A stretch of 64,000 bases of DNA, taken from the NCBI GenBank assembly GCA_965284365.1, contig OZ260079.1:682001-746000 (forward strand), written 5' to 3'. Under the pieces are notes generated by a model that saw only the letters and a list, made by a program, of their open reading frames with translations, did not search any database and was not told where the DNA came from. This DNA is from Phragmitibacter sp965284365 (GTDB lineage: Bacteria; Verrucomicrobiota; Verrucomicrobiia; Verrucomicrobiales; Verrucomicrobiaceae). Shown one piece after another: positions 9,734-18,622 of the stretch. The translations under genes and the position numbers were made by a program. Position 1 is the stretch's first letter; each line of letters starts with the position of its first letter.

Positions 9734-10936
9734 GTGAAAATCCATCTGATCACCAACCTTTTTCACCCGGACGAACTGGCGGGCGCAGCTCTTTACACGG
9801 ATTTCGCCAATCGGTTTAAAGAAGCTGGCCATGACCTGAGAGTTACGGCCGCCTTCTCCTATTACCCCGCTTGGAAACTTCGCCCTGAGGACGTCGGCGT
9901 CGCCCATCGCGATGAATCGCACAATGGCATTCCCGTTCGCCGCTGTTCCATGTTCATCCCAGCCAAGCCCCGCGGCCTCACCCGTCTCTACAGCGACTTC
10001 AGCTTTCTAGTCTCCCTCGTCCGTCAAGGCCGTATCCGCAATTGGACCCCGGACGTGGTGGTGACCGCCTGCCCCATGTTGTCCCAGTGCCTCGCCCAGC
10101 GGTTTCTCTATCGCGGTCAGAACGTCAAACGCCTCCTCATCGTCCAGGACTTCGTGGTCGATGCAGCCTTGGAGTTGGGCATTCTGAAAATGCCCGGCCT
10201 TGGCGGAATGCTCCGCAACATGGAACGTTACGCGCTACGCAGTGCGGATGTGCTCACCACTATCAGCCCCGAGATGCTCTCCAAGTTGGAAAAACGCATC
10301 GGCGTCGGCAGGCCCCTTCACTACATCCCGAATTGGATCCACAAGGACCTGGAGGACGAAGTGCGCCTCCAGGACGAGACCCAGCCGCTGCCTCGGGAAA
10401 ACCAGACACTGTTTTACTCCGGTAATATGGGCATTAAACAAGGCTTGCCCGCCTTCCTTACCGACTTCCAGTCAGCAGACACCACATGGAAATTGCGCCT
10501 TCAGGGGAATGGACCCGAAGCCGAACGTATCCGGCCGATGACAGGCAACGGCAAGATCACACTCGGCGGTGTGGAAGACAATGCCGCCTACGTCACCCGC
10601 CTACGTCAGACCGGAGCCTGCCTCGTGACTCAACAGGCCGGTGTCTCCGCCAATTTCCTTCCCAGCAAGCTTCTCCCCGCCCTCGCCACCGGCACCCCCG
10701 TCCTCGCCGTCGCGGAGGCAGACACACCCCTCGCGCGTGAAATCACCTCCGCCGGTTACGGCGCCGTGGTTAATCCGGGCGATGTCGCGGGACTCAAGGC
10801 AGCGCTCAAGACCATGGAAGAACCCTCTTCTATCCAGGCCATGTCTGCCAAAGCCCGGGAGCGTGCCGTCTTCTACCAGCGCGAAAAGGTTCTCTCTCAG
10901 TTCGATACCCTGCTCCAGGGACTGGTTGCCGCTTAA
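9734..10936 (+). CDS. glycosyltransferase, GT4 family, WbuB-like
   Basis: A 400-aa retaining glycosyltransferase with the GT-B fold, similar in layout to WbuB of colanic-acid or O-antigen synthesis. The N-terminal half begins KIHLITNLFHPDELAGA and contains the Rossmann-like acceptor domain. The C-terminal half has the donor-binding features LFYSGNMGIKQG and FLPSKLLPALATGTPVLAVAE. It probably adds a sugar to a cell-envelope polysaccharide at the cytoplasmic face of the membrane. Only 17 bases separate it from a second glycosyltransferase gene, so they form an operon. Confidence 0.85.
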   Translation: MKIHLITNLFHPDELAGAALYTDFANRFKEAGHDLRVTAAFSYYPAWKLRPEDVGVAHRDESHNGIPVRRCSMFIPAKPRGLTRLYSDFSFLVSLVRQGRIRNWTPDVVVTACPMLSQCLAQRFLYRGQNVKRLLIVQDFVVDAALELGILKMPGLGGMLRNMERYALRSADVLTTISPEMLSKLEKRIGVGRPLHYIPNWIHKDLEDEVRLQDETQPLPRENQTLFYSGNMGIKQGLPAFLTDFQSADTTWKLRLQGNGPEAERIRPMTGNGKITLGGVEDNAAYVTRLRQTGACLVTQQAGVSANFLPSKLLPALATGTPVLAVAEADTPLAREITSAGYGAVVNPGDVAGLKAALKTMEEPSSIQAMSAKARERAVFYQREKVLSQFDTLLQGLVAA

Positions 10937-10953
10937 GACCGAATACACTTGTC

Positions 10954-12177
10954 ATGGCTACCACAAAACGCTTACCCAAAGCCCTGGTTTGCCATCCCTG
11001 GATGGAGATGGCTGGCTCGGAATTGGTCGCCGTTTGGACCCTTCAGGCCCTTCTCGGAAAGTATGATGTCCACCTTTGCACGGCGTCTGGATTCGATCCG
11101 GATCGCTGGAAAAAAGACGCAGGCACTTCCTTTGACCGCAACGACTTGTCATGGATCGAGGCGCCGCGCCTTCCCGGAGCCAAAAACGCCGCAGCCCTTC
11201 CCCACCTGCATCGTGCCCGCTTCGAATGCTTCTGCCGGAAGATCGCCGGTGAGTTCGATGTGGTCATCAGCGCCTATAATCCCATCGCCTTCGGCAGACC
11301 CGGCCTCCAGATCATCGGCGACCACCGCTGGCGCGACCTAGCTTTCGGCGGCAAGGACAATTGCGCTGGCGGAGCCGCCTCCCCAGGCTTGAAGAAGCGC
11401 CTTCGCGGTGTCTATCAGGCCGCCGTTGATAAGTTCTATTACAACCCCGTCGAAAACGACTTCGGCCCGGACGATTGGTTCCTCTCCAACTCCCATTGGA
11501 CCCAGGCTCGCTTCCGTCAATGGGTGCCCCAGGCGCATCACGATATCCTTTATCCTCCCGTCCCCGTTCCGGCAGGCGAACCCCTCCCTCATAAATCACC
11601 AACCGCACCCTATCGTTTCATCACGTTGGGACGCATCGCCTCGGAGAAGCGTTTGGAAAACGCCATCCGCATCGTTGAAAAAATCCGCTCCAGCGGTCAC
11701 GACGCAGAGCTCTCCATCGTTGGCAAACTTGGTGACGACGCCTACGCCAATTTCATCCGCAGCGAAGCCGCCGATCGCCCTTGGGTGAAACTCACCGGCC
11801 CTGTCTATGGCGAAGCAAAAAACGAACTGCTCCGCAAATCAGCCTTCGGCCTCCAGGCCTGTCCCGATGAACCCTTCGGCATCGCCGCTGCGGAACTCGC
11901 CCACGCCGGCTGCCTCACTTGGGTCGCTGCCGGCAGTGGCACCACCGAAATCATTCCCGACCGCGCCTTCCACTTTACCAACTGCGAAGACGCCGCCCAA
12001 AAGATCACCGCCGCTCTCCGCCTCCCCGCGGAAACCCTCAACGGCTGGCGCACCACGAATCGCGCATACATCCGCGAACACTTCCTCCCGGACGTCTACA
12101 TCAAAAACTTCCACGAAGCCCTCACCTCCTTCCTGGCCCACCAAAAAGCCCCCTCCGCCACCCGCGCCGCCGCCTAA
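10954..12177 (+). CDS. glycosyltransferase, GT4-like
   Basis: A 407-aa glycosyltransferase following the WbuB-like gene. The C-terminal GT4 region is readable: YRFITLGRIASEKRLENAI, then LSIVGKLGDD, VKLTGPVYGEAKNELLRKS, and the donor-binding motif EPFGIAAAELAHAGCLTW, which holds the conserved E(x7)E pair. The N-terminal acceptor domain is more divergent. Substrates are unknown; pairing with the upstream gene suggests both build the same extracellular or surface glycan. Confidence 0.82.
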   Translation: MATTKRLPKALVCHPWMEMAGSELVAVWTLQALLGKYDVHLCTASGFDPDRWKKDAGTSFDRNDLSWIEAPRLPGAKNAAALPHLHRARFECFCRKIAGEFDVVISAYNPIAFGRPGLQIIGDHRWRDLAFGGKDNCAGGAASPGLKKRLRGVYQAAVDKFYYNPVENDFGPDDWFLSNSHWTQARFRQWVPQAHHDILYPPVPVPAGEPLPHKSPTAPYRFITLGRIASEKRLENAIRIVEKIRSSGHDAELSIVGKLGDDAYANFIRSEAADRPWVKLTGPVYGEAKNELLRKSAFGLQACPDEPFGIAAAELAHAGCLTWVAAGSGTTEIIPDRAFHFTNCEDAAQKITAALRLPAETLNGWRTTNRAYIREHFLPDVYIKNFHEALTSFLAHQKAPSATRAAA

Positions 12178-12225
12178 GGCTAGCCCAAAGAACTTTCAAC
12201 GTGCGGGCAGGCATACTCCCCTCCT

Positions 12226-12254
12226 ATAGGACCTATTGGTCCCATAGGTCCTAT
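12226..12254. terminator. perfect 11-bp inverted repeat between convergent genes
   Basis: ATAGGACCTAT (12226-12236) and ATAGGTCCTAT (12244-12254) are perfect reverse complements with a 7-base loop. The site lies between the stop of the glycosyltransferase gene and the stop of the convergent regulator. There is no clear T-run, so it may be a bidirectional terminator or another intergenic repeat element. Confidence 0.5.
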
Positions 12255-12270
12255 TCCCCGAGTTGCCCCC

Positions 12271-13620
12271 CTACGACGTCGTCCGTCGCTCCACATTCAG
12301 CTCCATCTTCCGGTAAAGCGTCGCGATACTCACACCGAGCATGCTCGCCGTCTTCTCACGAGACCCGTTGTTATACTTCAGCGTCTCATTGATAAACAGC
12401 TTCTCCTGCCCGCGGATAAAGTCATCCAGCGTGCTTCCCACCGGCAGCTTCTGCGAACCTTCTCCGTTCGAAGGATCAAGCGGCGCATCCACCTTTTGTG
12501 TCACCTTCGGCGGCAAATCCGACGGCTGAATCGCCGTCCGCTCCGAAAGCGCACACGCCCGTTCCACCGCATTGCGCAGCTCGCTGATATTACCAGGCCA
12601 GGAATACTTCTCCAAAAACTCCTGCGCATACGGCTCCAGCTTCTTCATCGGACTTCCTGAACGATGCGCCTGCTCACGCAGGATATGCTCCGTCAAAAGC
12701 GGAATGTCTTCGCGACGTTCCCGCAATGGCGGAATCGCGAAAGGCACCACCGAGATCTTGTAATAGAGATCCTCACGGAATTTCCCATCGCGAATGTCAT
12801 CTTCCAAATGATGCGTCGTCGAAGTGATCAGACGGAAGTTCAATGCCTGTCCTGTTTGACCTCCATTGAGCGTCTGCTCCAGCAGCGCATTCAGCTGCGC
12901 CTGCAAGCGCATCGGCAAATAGTGAATCTCGGCCAAATGAATCGTGCCCCCACGCGTCCGGGCAAAGACACTATTTTGAATATTCCCATGGCCGAACAAC
13001 TCAGCTTCCAGCAGATCCGGAGGCAGTGCACTGCATTGCAGGGATTTGAACGGAGCCGCCACCCGCGAACTCGTTTCATGCAACGCACGGGCGATCAGTT
13101 GTTTGCCCACACCGAATTCACCTTCCAGCAGCACAGGGCTGTTGTTATCTGCCACACGTTGGATGATTCCCAGAATCCGCTGCATCGGAGCGCTGTTCCC
13201 CACGATCTTCACACCTTGATCAGGCTCTGGAGACTTCGCACCGGTTGTCGCCGCCGTCAGGCGCTTGCCCAAGCCTTGCTCAATCGTCCGCTTTAGGTCG
13301 GGAAGCTCAAAAGGCTTGGTGATGTAATCAAAGGCGCCCAGACGCATCGCTTCCACCGCCGTCTCCACCGTCCCGTACCCGGTCACCATCACGATGGCCG
13401 TCTGCGGAGAAATTTCCCGGCATTTCTGGATCACGTCCAGCCCATCCATGTCGCCAATACGCAAATCGACGATCGCCAAATCTGGCTTGCTCGCACGAAT
13501 CGTCGCGAGACCTTCCGCTCCAGTTTGGGTTCCTTGGACCTCGTGCCCCATACTGCGGCACACTTTGGTCATAAGCTCCAAAATTGAAGCTTCGTCATCA
13601 ATGATTACCACTTTTGCCAT
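12271..13620 (-). CDS. NtrC-family response regulator with degenerate AAA+ domain (no GAFTGA loop)
   Basis: A 449-aa regulator. The receiver domain (1-120) has the acidic pair DDE, phospho-acceptor Asp52 and Lys102, so it should accept phosphate. The central domain (about 137-370) is sigma-54-activator-like but changed at key places: Walker A is GEFGVGKQ (Gln where Ser/Thr is expected), LFGH (208-211) is followed by GNIQNSVFA instead of the GAFTGA loop that contacts sigma-54, and Walker B is GGTIHLAEI, lacking the Asp. The arginine-finger region FREDLYYKI is kept. The C-terminal Fis-type helix-turn-helix is intact (EKTASMLGVSIATLYRKM). It likely binds DNA but does not activate sigma-54 polymerase. 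No partner histidine kinase gene is nearby. Confidence 0.88.
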   Translation of the reverse strand: MAKVVIIDDEASILELMTKVCRSMGHEVQGTQTGAEGLATIRASKPDLAIVDLRIGDMDGLDVIQKCREISPQTAIVMVTGYGTVETAVEAMRLGAFDYITKPFELPDLKRTIEQGLGKRLTAATTGAKSPEPDQGVKIVGNSAPMQRILGIIQRVADNNSPVLLEGEFGVGKQLIARALHETSSRVAAPFKSLQCSALPPDLLEAELFGHGNIQNSVFARTRGGTIHLAEIHYLPMRLQAQLNALLEQTLNGGQTGQALNFRLITSTTHHLEDDIRDGKFREDLYYKISVVPFAIPPLRERREDIPLLTEHILREQAHRSGSPMKKLEPYAQEFLEKYSWPGNISELRNAVERACALSERTAIQPSDLPPKVTQKVDAPLDPSNGEGSQKLPVGSTLDDFIRGQEKLFINETLKYNNGSREKTASMLGVSIATLYRKMELNVERRTTS

Positions 13621-13753
13621 AAAAGGTATTGGTTTGAAAGTTTGCTAGCTACTTTACTGACGAAAAGTTAAATTTTAAGAGAATTTAATAAATTTATAAC
13701 TCCTGTCAATCACGTTTTCTCGATTTTGAGAATTCATCTCGCCAATTCTCTGG

Positions 13754-14632
13754 ATGACGACGCAAGAGGCCCGAGTACGCTGCTCGATGTTTGTTTGGTC
13801 AAAACTGTCCACCGTCAAATGGCTCGACGTTTGGGAGGAGCGCTTCGCCAGCGATGCCCGCCTTGTCATCTCACGGCTCGCAGGCAAAACCACCATCCGC
13901 GTGGAACTCTACTGCGAAAAGAAGGGCGAGGCCGCTGCCGCTCAGAAGCAGTTTGGTGGTTCCGTCCGGCAACTCAAATCTCAGAATTGGGCCGCATTAG
14001 ATCGCGAGCTTCCCCCACCCGTGAAGGTTCGGGAAAATCTGCTCATCACGGCTGAAAAATCCGCTCAAGGTTTGGCCGCACTGCAAAAGGATCACCCGCA
14101 GCGGAAACTTATCAGCATTCCACCAGACATGGCCTTTGGCACAGGCCATCACGCCACGACCGCCAGCGTCCTCCGTCTCCTCAGCGACTTCGCCGACTCC
14201 CGCGCTGGCAAATCCTGGACCATGGCAGATCTCGGCACCGGCAGTGGCGTCCTGGCCATCGCAGCGGAGATCTGTGGCGCCACCGACATTTGGGCCTGCG
14301 ACTTCGATCCGAAAGCCGTCGAAGTCGCCCGCCATAATCTGAAAAGAAACCGCACTCGTCGCATCACACTGGAGCAGGTTGATGTTCTCAAATGGAAGCC
14401 CTCCATTCGTTGGGACTGCGTCGCGGCCAACCTCTTCAGCACCATTCTCGAGAAGACCTTTGGCAAGATCGCCCGCTCGGTAAAGAAGGACGGCATCATC
14501 CTTGTTTCAGGCATTCTCAAGACCCAGGCGGAGGACTGTCTCGCCGCTGGAAAGAATGCTGGAATCGAGTTCCACAAAGTCGTCACAAAAGGGAAATGGG
14601 TGAGCGCGGCCGGCCGTCTCGCCACGAAATGA
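13754..14632 (+). CDS. prmA: ribosomal protein L11 methyltransferase-like
   Basis: A 292-aa SAM-dependent methyltransferase matching PrmA, which methylates ribosomal protein L11. The diagnostic PrmA block PDMAFGTGHHATT precedes the SAM-binding motif DLGTGSGVLAIAAE, and VAANLFSTILE corresponds to the NPPY-like NI(L) motif. The N-terminal domain, which docks on L11 in known enzymes, is short and divergent here. An alternative ATG at 13787 would remove 11 residues. The gene stands alone, divergent from the NtrC-like regulator, with an AT-rich gap (13621-13750) between them. Confidence 0.85.
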   Translation: MTTQEARVRCSMFVWSKLSTVKWLDVWEERFASDARLVISRLAGKTTIRVELYCEKKGEAAAAQKQFGGSVRQLKSQNWAALDRELPPPVKVRENLLITAEKSAQGLAALQKDHPQRKLISIPPDMAFGTGHHATTASVLRLLSDFADSRAGKSWTMADLGTGSGVLAIAAEICGATDIWACDFDPKAVEVARHNLKRNRTRRITLEQVDVLKWKPSIRWDCVAANLFSTILEKTFGKIARSVKKDGIILVSGILKTQAEDCLAAGKNAGIEFHKVVTKGKWVSAAGRLATK

Positions 14633-14679
14633 TCGACTCCCCGTCATCCCTTCATGACAGCGCTTTTGCTTCACTGTCG

Positions 14680-14710
14680 TTGACAAAGCGGCATTGTTGT
14701 CCTTTTTACT
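14680..14710 (+). promoter_or_regulatory. possible promoter of the aminotransferase gene
   Basis: A perfect -35 box TTGACA (14680-14685) lies 59 bases before the ATG. The best -10 candidate, TTTACT (14705-14710), is weak and 19 bases away, so only the -35 part is convincing. Confidence 0.3.
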
Positions 14711-14743
14711 CCCCCCCTTTCATATCTTCAACCGCCACCCATC

Positions 14744-15910
14744 ATGGACCTCATTGCTAAACACATCGCCCAGCTTTCGCCTTCCCTGACGCTCTCGATT
14801 ACCAGCCAGGCCAAAGCTTTGCAAAAACAGGGCGTTGACGTTCTTAACTTTGGCGCCGGCGAGCCTGACTTTAATACCCCGGCGCACATCACCGCTGCAG
14901 CGGTGAAGGCCCTTCAGGATGGCAAAACCCGCTACACCGAAAGCGCCGGCCTGCTTGAACTGCGGGAATCCATCGCCACCAAGTTCAGCGTGGACAACAG
15001 CCTGTCCTACGAGCCTTCTCAGATCAGCGTGAACTGCGGCGCGAAGCATTCCTGCTACAACGCCATCCTCGCCGTTTGTAATCCTGGCGACGAAGTCATC
15101 ATCCCCGCCCCTTACTGGACCAGCTACCCTGAAATGGTCCGCATGGTCGGCGCCGTGCCCGTCTTCGTGGAAACCAAGGCCGAGAACGGCTGGAAGATCA
15201 CCCCGGAAGAATTTGAGGAGGCGATGTCCCCCCTCACCAAGATGATCATCATCAACAGCCCTGGCAACCCCACCGGCGGTGTGTACACCAGGGACGAATT
15301 GGAGAAGATCGCCGAAATCGCCGTCGGTGAAGACATCGTCATCCTCTCCGACGAAATCTACGAGAAGCTCGTCTACGGCGACAAGGAACACGTCAGCATC
15401 GCATCCCTCGGCAAGGAAGTCAGTGATCTCACTATCACCATCAATGGCTTCTCCAAGGCTTATGCCATGACCGGCTGGCGCCTCGGCTACACAGCGGCTC
15501 CCAAAGAAATCGCCAAGGCCATCGACACCATCCAGAGCCACACCACTTCCAATCCCACCACCTTCGCCCAATACGGCGCAATCGCCGCTCTCACTGGCGA
15601 CCAGCAGGTGGTCGCGGACATGCGTGAAGAATTTAACGTCCGCCGCGAGTTCATGCTTAGCCGTCTCCAGGCTATCAAGAATGTCCGCGTCGTGGAGCCT
15701 CAGGGCGCCTTCTACTTCCTGGTGAACATTGAGCCCATCGGCATCAAATCCATCAACTTTGCCGAAAAACTCCTCAGCAAGCAAAAGGTGGCAGTCGTCC
15801 CCGGTCTTGCCTTCGGTGAAGACTACACCATCCGCTTCAGCTACGCGACCAGCCTGGACATCATCAACGGCGGCATGGACCGCTTCGAAGAGTTCTGCAA
15901 CCAGCACTAA
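14744..15910 (+). CDS. PLP-dependent aminotransferase, aspartate aminotransferase type (class I)
   Basis: A 388-aa fold-type I aminotransferase, cytosolic, matching the Ib subgroup of aspartate aminotransferases. Readable motifs: FGAGEPDFNTPAHI (substrate loop), NSPGNPTGGVY (Asn171 region), Asp203 and Tyr206 in LSDEIYE (PLP ring contacts), and the Schiff-base lysine Lys238 in GFSKAYAMTGWRLGY with the substrate-carboxylate Arg. It should interconvert aspartate and glutamate with their oxoacids; related members also use prephenate, so aspartate specificity is likely but not proven. A strong terminator follows 32 bases after the stop. Confidence 0.9.
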   Translation: MDLIAKHIAQLSPSLTLSITSQAKALQKQGVDVLNFGAGEPDFNTPAHITAAAVKALQDGKTRYTESAGLLELRESIATKFSVDNSLSYEPSQISVNCGAKHSCYNAILAVCNPGDEVIIPAPYWTSYPEMVRMVGAVPVFVETKAENGWKITPEEFEEAMSPLTKMIIINSPGNPTGGVYTRDELEKIAEIAVGEDIVILSDEIYEKLVYGDKEHVSIASLGKEVSDLTITINGFSKAYAMTGWRLGYTAAPKEIAKAIDTIQSHTTSNPTTFAQYGAIAALTGDQQVVADMREEFNVRREFMLSRLQAIKNVRVVEPQGAFYFLVNIEPIGIKSINFAEKLLSKQKVAVVPGLAFGEDYTIRFSYATSLDIINGGMDRFEEFCNQH

Positions 15911-15942
15911 CCGTCGCAGCGTCCCGTCCTTCAAAATCTTTT

Positions 15943-15972
15943 GCCGCTCCCAACCCGGAGCGGCATTTTTTT
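15943..15972 (+). terminator. rho-independent terminator of the aminotransferase gene
   Basis: GCCGCTCC (15943-15950) and GGAGCGGC (15957-15964) form a perfect 8-bp stem with a 6-base loop, followed by A and seven T residues. This is a textbook intrinsic terminator. Confidence 0.92.
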
Positions 15973-16054
15973 GATACTCAACAGTTCGAAACCTCCTGCA
16001 GATAACTCAGGGCTGGACGAAACCACCGAATTGCCTTAAAAAATAATTTCGTCC

Positions 16055-16255
16055 ATGCGCTTTTTTGCCCGGATCCTTTGGATAGCTTTGTTTATCGTAG
16101 CCACCTACTCCTGGATGGTGGCTTTCGAGCATGGCTTTGCCTGGAAGGGCTTCAGCGCCGGCTTCCAGAATGAGTGGAAGAATCTCTCTGCCATGCTGAC
16201 GGGACGCGATACGACTGATACTTCTATTCCCTCCGCCCCAACCCCGAAGAAATGA
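16055..16255 (+). CDS. small single-span membrane protein
   Basis: A 66-aa protein with one N-terminal membrane span (FARILWIALFIVATYSWMVA) and a short polar tail rich in Thr, Pro and Lys. It matches no family known to me. Its last codons overlap the start of the TPR gene by 4 bases (ATGA), which strongly suggests translational coupling and a shared function, perhaps anchoring the TPR protein to the membrane; that role is inference. Confidence 0.7.
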   Translation: MRFFARILWIALFIVATYSWMVAFEHGFAWKGFSAGFQNEWKNLSAMLTGRDTTDTSIPSAPTPKK

Positions 16256-17679
16256 GCAACATAGCGACTTTTAATACCAAAGCTGAACCTGGCGCGATGA
16301 GCGAAGCGGACCTTGCGCCGCAAATCAAAAATCTGTGGCTGAAGGGCGTCAGCTCTTATCAACTCAAGAATTTTGATTACGCGATCAATCTCATCTTGTC
16401 AGTCGTCACTCAGGTTCCGGATTTCCTCGAAGGACGGAAACTCCTCCGCCGTGCCGAAGCTGAGAAGGTGCGCGGCCAGAAGAAAGGCCTGTTTGGTGGC
16501 GGTTTGGGCCTCGGCGGACTGAAACTCTCCTCCGGTGGTAAGAAGGACCCTTGGGCGGCCATTCTCGAACTCGAGGAGAACGTCTTCCAGAAGGACCCTT
16601 ACAATATCAATGCCAACCAGTCGCTCTATGACCTGGCCATGCGCTTGGGCAAGAATGACCTTGCTGCGTTTGCCTTGGAAACGATCCGCGAAGGGCACAA
16701 CAGCAACACGCGCAACATGCACACGCTGGCCCAGCATTACATGGCCTGCGATCAGCCTGAAAAAGCCAGCGAGGTCTTCCGCAACATCCTGAAGGTCGAC
16801 CCCAAGGACATGGACGCCATCAAGGGCGACAAGGATGCAGCCGCCAAGACATCCATGCTACGCCAGGGCTGGCAGGGCGAAGAAGGCGTTCGCGGCGCCA
16901 TGAAGAATAAAGACGAGGCAGCCCAGTTGGAAATGGCCGCCAAGCAAGGCATGACGCGGGAGCAGATGGAGAATCTCCTCGCCCAGTACTTCGTCGAGTA
17001 TGAGCGCGATCAGAACAATGTGAACGTGGTCAAGCGCATTGCCGACTTGTATGACAAGATGGAAGACCACGTCAGCGCGTTGAGCTACTACGAGTGGGCT
17101 GCCCAGCTCAACCCCGGTGACGTAACGCTACACGGCCGCGTGGAGCACACCCGGAACAAGGTCGCCGAAATTCAGATCCAGCAGATGGAGGCTGAGATCG
17201 AAGCCGATCCTCATGCGCCGGACATTGAAGAAAAGAGAGAGCAGATCCGGGCCATCAAGCTGGAACGCCTCTCCACCCTCATTGCCGAGGCGAAATCGAA
17301 GGTCGAGCGCAATCCGACGGACAAGCAATACCGTTTCGACTACGCAACCGTGCTCTTCCAAGCCGAGCAATATCGCGAAGCCATTCCTGAACTCCAGCAG
17401 GCCAAGAGCAACCCGCACATCCGCAACAAGGCGCTCCTCATGCTCGGCAAATGCTTCGGCGCGCTGAACATGAGCGATTTGGCGATCAACGCCATGCAGG
17501 AAGCGGTGAAGGAAATCTCGATCTTCAACAACGAGAAGAAGGATCTCCTCTACTCTCTCGGCATCATCTACCAAAAGGTTGGCAAGATGGACGAGTACCT
17601 GAACTGCATGAAGGAAATCTACAACAACGACTATGGTTACCTCGACGTGGCCAAGCGTGTGGAATCCTCCTACCAGTAA
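16252..17679 (+). CDS. tetratricopeptide repeat protein
   Basis: A 475-aa soluble protein without a signal peptide. It contains several TPR-like helix pairs, for example around LYDLAMRLGKNDLAAFALETI, HYMACDQPEKASEVFRNILK, ADLYDKMEDHVSALSYYEWA, FDYATVLFQAEQYREAIPEL and LLMLGKCFGALNMSDLAI. A Gly-rich insertion (GLFGGGLGLGGLKLSSGG) follows the first helical region. It presumably acts as a protein-binding scaffold. It is coupled to the small membrane protein upstream and ends in its own terminator. Confidence 0.85.
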   Translation: MSNIATFNTKAEPGAMSEADLAPQIKNLWLKGVSSYQLKNFDYAINLILSVVTQVPDFLEGRKLLRRAEAEKVRGQKKGLFGGGLGLGGLKLSSGGKKDPWAAILELEENVFQKDPYNINANQSLYDLAMRLGKNDLAAFALETIREGHNSNTRNMHTLAQHYMACDQPEKASEVFRNILKVDPKDMDAIKGDKDAAAKTSMLRQGWQGEEGVRGAMKNKDEAAQLEMAAKQGMTREQMENLLAQYFVEYERDQNNVNVVKRIADLYDKMEDHVSALSYYEWAAQLNPGDVTLHGRVEHTRNKVAEIQIQQMEAEIEADPHAPDIEEKREQIRAIKLERLSTLIAEAKSKVERNPTDKQYRFDYATVLFQAEQYREAIPELQQAKSNPHIRNKALLMLGKCFGALNMSDLAINAMQEAVKEISIFNNEKKDLLYSLGIIYQKVGKMDEYLNCMKEIYNNDYGYLDVAKRVESSYQ

Positions 17680-17714
17680 GCCCCGGCTTCATCTCCATCC
17701 GTTTTTATCTCTTC

Positions 17715-17748
17715 AGCCTCACCCACCCCGGGCGGGGCTGTTTTTTTT
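17715..17748 (+). terminator. rho-independent terminator of the TPR operon
   Basis: A GC-rich hairpin (AGCC...CCCCGGGCGGGGCT) ends at 17739 and is followed by G and eight T residues (17741-17748), 36 bases after the TPR stop codon. Confidence 0.85.
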
Positions 17749-17950
17749 CCGAGGAACCATCGCAGCAAAAAGCTTAGACGACATCCGCCCCAAAATCCCA
17801 GCGCACCGAGCGGCCGCTCCCAAAACTTTCGTGACTGCGCATCTTCGTGGTTAACCCTTCCTCCTTAAAAAACTTCGCGCCTTCGCGGTAAAATTTCCGT
17901 TCCCGAAATTTCGACTGATGTCTGAACACACGCATTGACTTTGCTGTCTA

Positions 17951-17970
17951 GTTTGTGACTTTTCACAAAC
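17951..17970 (+). promoter_or_regulatory. Rex operator (autoregulatory)
   Basis: GTTTGTGA (17951-17958) and TCACAAAC (17963-17970) form a perfect 8-bp inverted repeat around CTTT. It contains the Rex half-sites TTGTGA and TCACAA; the usual consensus spaces them by six bases, here by four. It sits 5 bases upstream of the chosen rex ATG and downstream of a possible -35 box TTGACT (17935-17940). A bound repressor would block initiation, so NADH-responsive self-repression is inferred. Confidence 0.7.
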
Positions 17971-17975
17971 ATTCG

Positions 17976-18596
17976 ATGTCAAAGACAGAAATCCCCCGAA
18001 AAACTGTTTACCGCCTCTCGATCTACCAGCGGTGCCTGCAGCGTCTGCGCGACAACAAACTGGACACCGTTTCCTCCGAAGCGCTGGCGAAAGCCGCCGG
18101 CGTCAAACCCACCCAGCTCCGAAAGGACCTGACCTACTTCGGTCAATTCGGCACCCGCGGCCTCGGCTACAATGTCAGCGCCCTCAGCGGCGCCATCGCA
18201 GAAGTCTTGGGCAGTTCCCGACTGCAGCCCGTCATCCTGATCGGCGTCGGGAATCTCGGCTCCGCCCTCCTCCGCTACGGCGGCTTCCAGCGCGAGGGAT
18301 TCGAAATCGTCGCCGCCTTCGACGCCCGCCCCAACCCGGCGCGTGCCAAAACCCAGAAAATCCCGGTGCTCGAGGCCGAACTTCTCATCGGTTTTATCCG
18401 CGAACACCAGATCAAAATGGCCATCCTGGCAGTCCCTGCCCAGCACGCCCAAGAGGTGGTGAACGGCATGGTGGAAGCCGGCATCCAGGCCATCCTCAAC
18501 TTCTCTCCCGTCGTCCTCGAAGTCCCTAAAAACGTCATCGTCAACAACGTCGACCTCGCTCTCGAACTCGAGAACCTCAGCTACTTCATCCGCTAA
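17976..18596 (+). CDS. rex: redox-sensing transcriptional repressor Rex
   Basis: A 206-aa repressor that binds DNA when NAD+ is high and is released by NADH. The N-terminal winged helix (about 1-80) has the family pattern IPRKTVYRLSIYQRCL, then TQLRKDLTYFGQFGTRGLGYNV. The Rossmann domain carries GVGNLG (90-95), and the C-terminal dimerising helix ends LELENLSYFIR. ATG 17976 is preferred over GTG 17955 because the family starts here and the GTG lies inside the operator. Targets probably include respiratory and fermentative genes. Confidence 0.95.
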   Translation: MSKTEIPRKTVYRLSIYQRCLQRLRDNKLDTVSSEALAKAAGVKPTQLRKDLTYFGQFGTRGLGYNVSALSGAIAEVLGSSRLQPVILIGVGNLGSALLRYGGFQREGFEIVAAFDARPNPARAKTQKIPVLEAELLIGFIREHQIKMAILAVPAQHAQEVVNGMVEAGIQAILNFSPVVLEVPKNVIVNNVDLALELENLSYFIR

Positions 18597-18622
18597 CAAC
18601 ACCCTTCATTCCTTCCTCCCTC

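Noticed and set aside
14720..15934. 404-aa minus-strand open frame
   Set aside because: Antisense to the aminotransferase.
17955..17975. GTG start for rex
   Set aside because: It lies inside the Rex operator and adds seven non-conserved residues; the family begins at ATG 17976.
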